The notes beneath the pieces were generated by a model. The model saw nothing but the letters and a program-made list of their open reading frames with translations. It was not told where the DNA came from and searched no databases. Shown here piece after piece: positions 58,017-64,000 of a DNA stretch of 64,000 nt; the first letter of the stretch is position 1; each line of letters starts with the position of its first letter. Made by a program: the position numbers and the translations under genes. Origin of the DNA: Lepeophtheirus salmonis (lineage: Eukaryota; Arthropoda; Copepoda; Siphonostomatoida; Caligidae); contig NC_052135.2 of the NCBI RefSeq assembly GCF_016086655.4, positions 20,550,363-20,614,362 on the forward strand, in the 5' to 3' direction.

Positions 58017-58189
58017 CAGAGTGGTTCAAAATTAGAGTCCTATAAGAAATCACTCCCAAATTATGATTTGTATTGTGATATTGGCCACTTTACAGGTTAA
58101 AAATTGTTCTACAATTGACCAATATCCCATTTAATGTGCTTGCAGTAGTTCTGAAAAATTGGGAGGAAACACTTCGTCACTGAGTTCCA

Positions 58190-58375
58190 TTTAGAACACA
58201 AAACATCTTCCGTAATATTTTACCAACATAGCATCCACCGTTACCATCAGGGACTCATAGCTGAGCCTGGAAAATGCATTAACCCCCAAAATCAAGGGGG
58301 TTAAGATCAAGTGAAGAAGGAGAGCTAATAGTTTTGTCCCTAAAGTGCTCAAAATTGTTTTAGCCCTTTTCCTAT
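58190..58375 (-). pseudogene. Transposase remnant around the third catalytic Asp
   Basis: Read on the minus strand, FEHFRDKTISSPSSLDLNPL then DFGG corresponds to the 'WPssSPDLNPLDf' region of Tc1/mariner transposases. The Ser-Pro of the SPDLNP box is partly altered, but DLNPLDF with the third Asp is intact. Two stops follow within eight codons. The other catalytic blocks were not found in the 3.6 kb. The 63-codon frame at 58382-58191 on the same strand is in a different frame and is a shadow. Confidence 0.6.
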
Positions 58376-61139
58376 ACTTCATCCTGTGTTTGGAATATTT
58401 TTGGCTTGAGTCAAGAAATCTCAGTACACAATAATCTGAATTAATGGACGAGAAAGTTAACGAGATTATAATTCCTGATCACCCATAATATAAATCTATA
58501 GCCCTTCACGTCACTCCCAATATCAATACGAATATTCTTCATTCAATATCCGATTTCGATATTCGTCCTTACTAAAGAGAATGTAAGGAAAGAAGCGACA
58601 AACATAACAATGTGTGGAAAAAATATTACCTTGAATACAGAATACTGATAGGTATACAATTGTCTAATTTAGCTATTAACATCTTTTGACTTGCGTTATT
58701 ATTAAGGATGGAGTTATTATAGATAAATATTATAATCTTATTCTCTTTGCATTCTACAAATAAGTCACATCTCTAGTCATAATTTGATCGAGGGTTTGAG
58801 GTAAGTATGTTTTTAGATACATTGTTACTATAACTGTCATTTCGCCTTTTTACTTGAATAGTTTCCTTGGGTGCTTAAAATAGCTTTAAAACCTTTAAAA
58901 CAAAGTAGCGAAACACGCCTGAAGAGATACATTGTTGTGAAGATATTTTTTTTGCTACCAAGATCTTGCTTCTTATGATACCACAAATGAAGTCACTATA
59001 TCAATTTTATTCATTTTCCCTCATGCCGTTTGCAACTTTTTCTTCACTTCTTAGAATTTAGTTTTTTTTTTAATGTTCCTTTAATTACTTAGATGGAGTT
59101 GCACTAAGTTATTTAATTGAATTAAATAGTGAACTTATGGAGGGTGCGTAGTTAGTTATATTTAAGGGTTCTAGAAGACAATAAAAGTGTCGCTACGACC
59201 ACTACCTTGTACAAATATTGATCACGTGGTTTTTGTTTCGCTTATTTGTCTTGATGTTTTAATTTCTACCAACTAACCAATTAGGTATAAGAGTGAATTA
59301 CTTAAAATTCTTATGAAAGCACAAATAAAGATCTTTTACTCACCAATTTATGCATTATGCATAAAAGACAAAAGATAAAATGATTTCATTCGTATCATTC
59401 CTCAAATAGTCTCAGCTGTGCCAACTCGTCTTCCAGCCCATTTTTTACCTTTTTTGTACGTAAATATATATTTGAAACGTTCATCAAGGTAAACTTGTAT
59501 GCACATTTATATGCGGAGTAAGTGATTTTTCATTAATAAAATGAAAAACAATAATAAACTTGATAAAAAAACAATAATTATTACTTTACACTAAAAAAAG
59601 AAAATAAAAGATTTCATCTACTTCCTTTTCAAGCCAGGCTTTAACACAAAGATATTTTTATTTTTCAATTTCTATCGAGGGATGAACAATTAATTTTATA
59701 TATATTATATACATATATTTTATGAGATCAGATTACCAAATAAAAGGTAAAAAAACAATATCAAAAATCTTAAAAGCTACCTTGGGGCCTCCTATATGTA
59801 CAATAAAAAAATATACCTATATATTATAACTATTATTGTTATAGTTATAGAGTATATCTATTAATTGGATATCATTATATGAAGAAAAGATTACAAATAA
59901 TAATTAAATAACGAAACACCATTTCATCTACTTTACTAATCTTATTCTAAATATACAAGATGATCATGAATTAAAGTCCTGTGAACTTGAGCGTCATTAA
60001 ATTAAAAGTATTGTCCCCATCAAATTAAGAGCTAAAATGGTGCAAATACTATTTTGAGGACTTAACGTCTCTCTTCACATCATATTAACTCCTTGCAGCT
60101 GCCACTATGGGGTAGGAGGTGTATACACCCCCTGACTAAAAGCATGTTGTCAGATATGTCGGAAAAAAATCGTTTTTTGTCAATTATTTTGTCTGTATTG
60201 TAACAATTTATAATTTAAATTATTTTTTGTTCAAAATTTTGTCTTTAACCGTCAATTCGCTGAAAAAGTGTTTGTCAAATAATAGTAACAGCTTTGTAGA
60301 TTTCAATCTCAGCATGGGATCCCTCATGGCAACCACATGGTTTAAATATTTTGAAAGATGTACTGTACGTAAGGGACGAGACGTACCCATCAAGTTGTCG
60401 GGATTTATTGGTCCATTCTAACACAATATGAAACCTGTAAAAACATTATTCATGAGAGCAAAACTACTCGTTGGTTAAGAGTACAGTGATCGAATGTGAC
60501 GCAAGTTGACGATATACACGACCAGCAAAGGCGTTTAAAACATAGATTTTTGTTTTTAAATCTTTGATAATTCGCTTACATTCAGAATGATTGTTTTAAA
60601 TTGAATTGAAAAATAGAAAAACATTTACGTAGTTTACTTTGTATACAAAGCAGGCAAAGAGTTGCGATCTTGAGGCAAAATAATACAACTCTTTAAATGA
60701 TAATAATATTTAATATAAAATATAGGTGCAACGAAGTGTTTATTAAGGAGGTTGGTTTTCAGCTGTTGTCGGGGACCAAATTCCTTTCATCATAAAAATT
60801 AATCTTAAAAAGGAAATATATGTGGGGTATTAATGCAATAATAATCAATTAAAAAAATTATCTTTTTTTTCTGCCATTCCAAGAGAGTATAAGTATATTG
60901 TACCGCGTGGGCAGACAATGGTTTAAGTGATCTTACATCACACAAGTGCCCTCTATTATTCAATTCTTATTTATAGGTGTATGATACTCTCATAGAAGGG
61001 GCATTGAAAATTCTTGACAGCATCTGTCATTTCTTAAGCAACAAACTAAAGACTAGTTCACCAGCTTCCGGATAATACATTAATTATTTTATTCATATCC
61101 AATTACTGCCGATCATTAGTACTAATTAATAGAACTACA
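58376..61139. other. Interior of the TIR-bounded segment, no gene recognised
   Basis: Contains the short segment shared with 19795-19835 (near 59060-59110) and a 64-codon plus frame at 60227-60421 (TTG start, ending SGFIGPF) with no motif. A run of DNA near 60080-60125 is GC-richer. No further transposase blocks were seen. Confidence 0.35.
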
Positions 61140-61325
61140 AGGTGTACGACTGAAATTTAACTTCCACCACGCTTTTTAATCGTGATATGATCGGAATATG
61201 ATAGGTTGCGTGTTTGTCACAATCTATCTGCCTTGCCTGGAGGTCAGTACGATACATCAAATTGAAAATTCTATTACATGAGGATCTAACCTTGTATTTC
61301 TATTAATCTTGGTTCGATTAATAAT
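61140..61325 (+). repeat. R10 repeat, single unit
   Basis: 'gtgtacgactgaaatttaac', 'ttccaccacgctttttaatc', 'cagtacgatacatcaaattg' and 'taaccttgtatttctattaa' match 63085-63380, which carries the middle part twice. Confidence 0.55.
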
Positions 61326-61621
61326 ACCAATTTTAACGATTTACACTATATTTACTCTTAGCTTTGAAAAAATGAACTATCTTTATGGGAATGTCATAAA
61401 TGTTTAACTGGCTCCATTTAGTAGCTCAATTCGATAAGTTATGTTTAAAGAAACATATCTAGAAAAAAAATAACTTAATAGTTGTATTAAAAAAATAGAT
61501 AAATATATTTTTTTGTTTTAGTTCTTGAAAAAAAAGTAGTACTACATATTCAAATACAAACCATGATATATGTACGAGTATTTGAGTTTCTTTGATAGGA
61601 CTCTAATTTTGAATCACCTTG

Positions 61622-62419
61622 TACTTGGATATGCATAAACATAAATAGATGTCTATTTAAAAATCCTCAAGACTTCAAAGACAAGGTAAAAATATCAATT
61701 ACGAATTTCCTTTTGAATAAATATTTAATGTATCTCTGTAATCTTATTAACGTAAAACCAATTGATAAATAAATTTAAATTTGTAATATAAATAATATTT
61801 TGTAAATAAAATTAATTTGAGAAGGAAAAAATATTTATTTTAATTTTCTATCAAATAAATAAATGCAATAAATAAATACTACTTTGATCAAAACATATAA
61901 ATATGATATGCCCCTTTGTCCAAAAGTTCTTTATGGATTATAGGTAGTATGATCGTATATAAGTACATAAGTATATATAGGTCTACTCTATAGTTTATAA
62001 ATTGCCATATAATTCAATATATTATATATTAATCATATTTACAATTTTCGTTTGTGTATAAATTTTAGCCTGTCTCCATGATATAAAATAAAATTGCATG
62101 TAATAACGTTTTTTAATTAAAATTTATTAGTTTTTGACATGATGAGTTGTTGATATTACTTAATACCTCAAAGATATAACATTTTTCGTATTTTAAATTA
62201 CAGGCATTTTCATTATCAAGTCTCATAAATAGTTATGAGCTATATATTGTTTCATAGAAAGATCAATGATTTTCAAAAAAACAACAACATTGAATAAAAA
62301 TCATTTGAGGTTCAAATTGTCATTATATTATCCATTCTGTGTTTTTCCCTCAACCTTTTATCCTATATAAAAAAAAGCCAGAAAATTGATTGTCTAATTA
62401 CGCTTCAACTGTTGAACTA
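61622..62419. other. No recognisable feature
   Basis: Nothing recognised. Confidence 0.4.
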
Positions 62420-62560
62420 TTCGTTACTTTATAATAGGGAGTTGTTTTCAGCTTGACAAGTGGGAATTTGAGTACTATCAATGAACCATTACTCACTTTT
62501 AAGGGGCATTAGGAGAAAAAAAAATCGATAGTTGACAAAATAATAGAATGCAAATTATCA
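62420..62560 (+). repeat. R9 repeat
   Basis: 'agcttgacaagtgggaattt', an A-rich tract and 'aaatcgatagttgacaaaat' resemble 4190-4275. Confidence 0.4.
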
Positions 62561-63084
62561 TGTAAATGTTGTATGTATGTAGCTAACAGAGTCATTATTT
62601 GTCTATTATTAAATGTTTTTTGTGATTGAAAGGATCAAAGATATAAAAATCTTCTCATTAAAGTTGTGGAATTCACAAATGTTTATCTTTTCATCGAAAG
62701 ATGAAGACCCTATAATTGTGTCTATGTGCTATATAAATATATTGGCAAGATTGAATTCACATTAAATGAATCCCTTTGTTTGTATTTATAAACTTCAACT
62801 TTCAGACTAGAACATAATAGCATTTTTCTATAAAAATCTTTTTTAACTGGGCCAATTTTGAAGGAGAAAAAAGTTGTACTGAACGATCCCTAAAAGATGC
62901 TCCTGACGCTTAGGGTAGTAAAAAGTAATGTAGGTTTATAACAATGTCCAAAGCGATTTAGATGCATACCAAAAATTAGTTCAATCTACCTTGTTGAGAA
63001 CATACAATAAACAGATTTCTATAAATATAAATTATGGGTACAAAACTGTCGAATTATGCAAGGTTAAAAGAAATAATAGGTTAT
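62561..63084. other. No recognisable feature
   Basis: Nothing recognised. Confidence 0.4.
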
Positions 63085-63380
63085 AGCATAGCGTGTGTAC
63101 GACTGATGTTTGACTTCCACCACACTTTTAATATTGAAGTCATAGTAGATGAGTGGTTGCATGTTCTGTCGAAATCTGTCTTTCTTGCCCAGCAGCCAGT
63201 ACGATATATTAAATTGAAAATTCTAGCAATAGTGGCGTCATAGACTATGAGTAGTTGCGTGTTTTGTCCAAATCGGCTTGTCTTGCCCAGCAGTCGGTAC
63301 AATACATCAGCTTGAAAATCCAAGCAAGCCCTACTACATGATATTCTAACCTTGTATTTCTATTAACCTTGGAATTAAGT
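63085..63380 (+). repeat. R10 repeat with internal 98-bp tandem duplication
   Basis: Starts 'gtgtgtacgactgatgtttg' and ends 'taaccttgtatttctattaa', like 61140-61325. The middle unit occurs twice, from CATAGTAGATGAG at 63141 and CATAGACTATGAG at 63239 (period 98), each with 'cttgcccagcagyc' and 'gtacratayat'. Frames of 69 and 80 codons on the two strands arise from the duplication and are not genes. Confidence 0.6.
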
Positions 63381-63464
63381 ATTTCTTAAGGTATAATTAA
63401 AGTTGTATAAAATATGACCTGCCGAAAGAAACGAAAAAGAACAAGGTAATTTGAATAATGTATA

Positions 63465-63605
63465 GGAGAAGAACAGCTTATCTGTCATAGCGATTTATTA
63501 AATCAGCTGCAAGCAGGCGTGAGAGGCAGCAAATAAACACAAATTCCACTCCGTAAAGATGACGATCCTCAAGTCTACTATGAATCAAACAAGCACTTGG
63601 GAGAA
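63465..63605 (+). repeat. R4 repeat, left part
   Basis: 'gaacagcttatctgtcatag', 'attaaatcagctgcaagcag', 'aaacacaaattccactccgt' match R4. The right part is absent. Confidence 0.5.
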
Positions 63606-64000
63606 AAGTGAGTAAACAACATTATTAGAAAACAATTTGTTAAATAATATTAGACTAATCAAAGTTTTTTGGTCATGAAATTTGCTAAACATGATACCTC
63701 ATTTCTGTAACAAAATATATTTTGAATACAGATACCCTTTTCACAATTATGATGCTTGATTTGTGACAGAAACTATGACCAAATTCGTAAATTTCATTAA
63801 TAATTATATTTATAAAAACTAAAACACCTATTTGATGAGAAATTACATCAGCAAGTCTTAAGAAAACTTCAACAGCCAAATATTTATTTTTCGAAATAGC
63901 TTTTTACAGCAGTGCAATCAGCGTTTATTGACACCAACGGTGATTATATCGAATGAATGGCTAGTCTATACCTATATGCTCGTCATAGTTTTGATTTTCA
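63606..64000. other. No recognisable feature
   Basis: The 64-codon minus frame at 63879-63685 has no motif. Nothing else recognised. Confidence 0.4.

Larger units (their letters stand above)
58017..61621 (-). mobile_element. Tc1/mariner ends 3.6 kb apart, probably one decayed element with insertions
   Basis: The left end CAGAGTGGTTCAAAATTAGA and the right end, read inward, CAAGGTGATTCAAAATTAGA both continue with GTCCTAT; 24 of 27 positions agree. TA follows the right end, and the left flank is AA. Tc1/mariner elements are normally 1.2-1.7 kb, so either about 2 kb were inserted or these are the ends of two related copies. A transposase remnant lies near the left end, as expected for a minus-strand gene. 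Confidence 0.6.

Noticed and set aside
63034..63323. 69- and 80-codon frames at R10
   Set aside because: Both arise from the 98-bp tandem duplication and lie on opposite strands of the same repeat.
1..64000. CRISPR array, operon, riboswitch or prokaryotic promoter
   Set aside because: No regularly spaced direct repeats or ribosome-binding sites before frames; the transposon, SINE and splice-like content is eukaryotic.

Overview
The window is very A+T-rich (roughly 70% by eye) and looks like an intergenic or intronic stretch of an animal nuclear genome. No complete, intact protein-coding gene can be supported. The content that identifies the setting is: three remnants of Tc1/mariner DNA transposons with TA target duplications and matching terminal inverted repeats (TIRs), tRNA-derived SINE-like units, many copies of short non-autonomous repeats, two decayed copies of conserved eukaryotic genes (an FKBP-type prolyl isomerase and ribosomal protein S26), and splice-site-like signals around a few open segments. 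The two transposases whose catalytic spacing can be measured are of the DD37D type, as in maT and related groups. An arthropod such as a copepod would fit, but the sequence alone does not fix the species.

Most of what can be recognised is repeat. I group it into families by comparing the window with itself: R1, a hAT-like MITE with ends like TAGTGTTGGG, 13 complete or partial copies; R2, about 600 bp with TTAGGGTG ends, 5 copies; R3, about 480 bp, 8 copies; R4, about 500 bp, at least 8 loci; R5, long-armed inverted-repeat element with GGAAAACTGCC-like ends, 2 loci; R6, tRNA-like SINE heads; R7, R8 and R10, pairs of short repeats; R9, a short unit often found beside or inside R1; R11, a diverged duplication. 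Family names are mine; none was matched to a database.

Layout. 1-4.3 kb: unannotated A+T-rich DNA, a possible TATA/CRE promoter near 1.1 kb, one R2 and one R1. 4.4-5.1 kb: an internally deleted mariner. 6.2-7.1 kb: an FKBP pseudogene on the minus strand followed by an open segment on the plus strand that may be the last exon of a gene. 8-22.5 kb: repeats, with an RPS26 pseudogene at 15.3-15.5 kb. 23.2-24.8 kb: a 1165-bp mariner inserted in an R4 copy, its transposase broken by three stops and a lost catalytic Asp. 26-42 kb: repeats, including a 1.1-kb foldback inside an R3 copy at 35.8-37.4 kb. 42.8 kb: a small SAP-motif reading frame. 46-57 kb: repeats, a 1.16-kb long-armed element and next to it a possible internal exon (52.8-53.0 kb, minus strand). 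58.0-61.6 kb: a pair of Tc1/mariner ends 3.6 kb apart enclosing a transposase remnant. 61-64 kb: short tandem and dispersed repeats.

There is no operon, pathway or coordinated gene set here. The history is one of nested insertions: R5 inside R2, mariner inside R4, R3 inside R11, a foldback inside R3, and R1 inside a TIR-bounded element. I found no credible new functional system. The best leads are the R1 family with its 8-bp duplications, the long-armed foldbacks, the SAP-motif frame and the two candidate exons.
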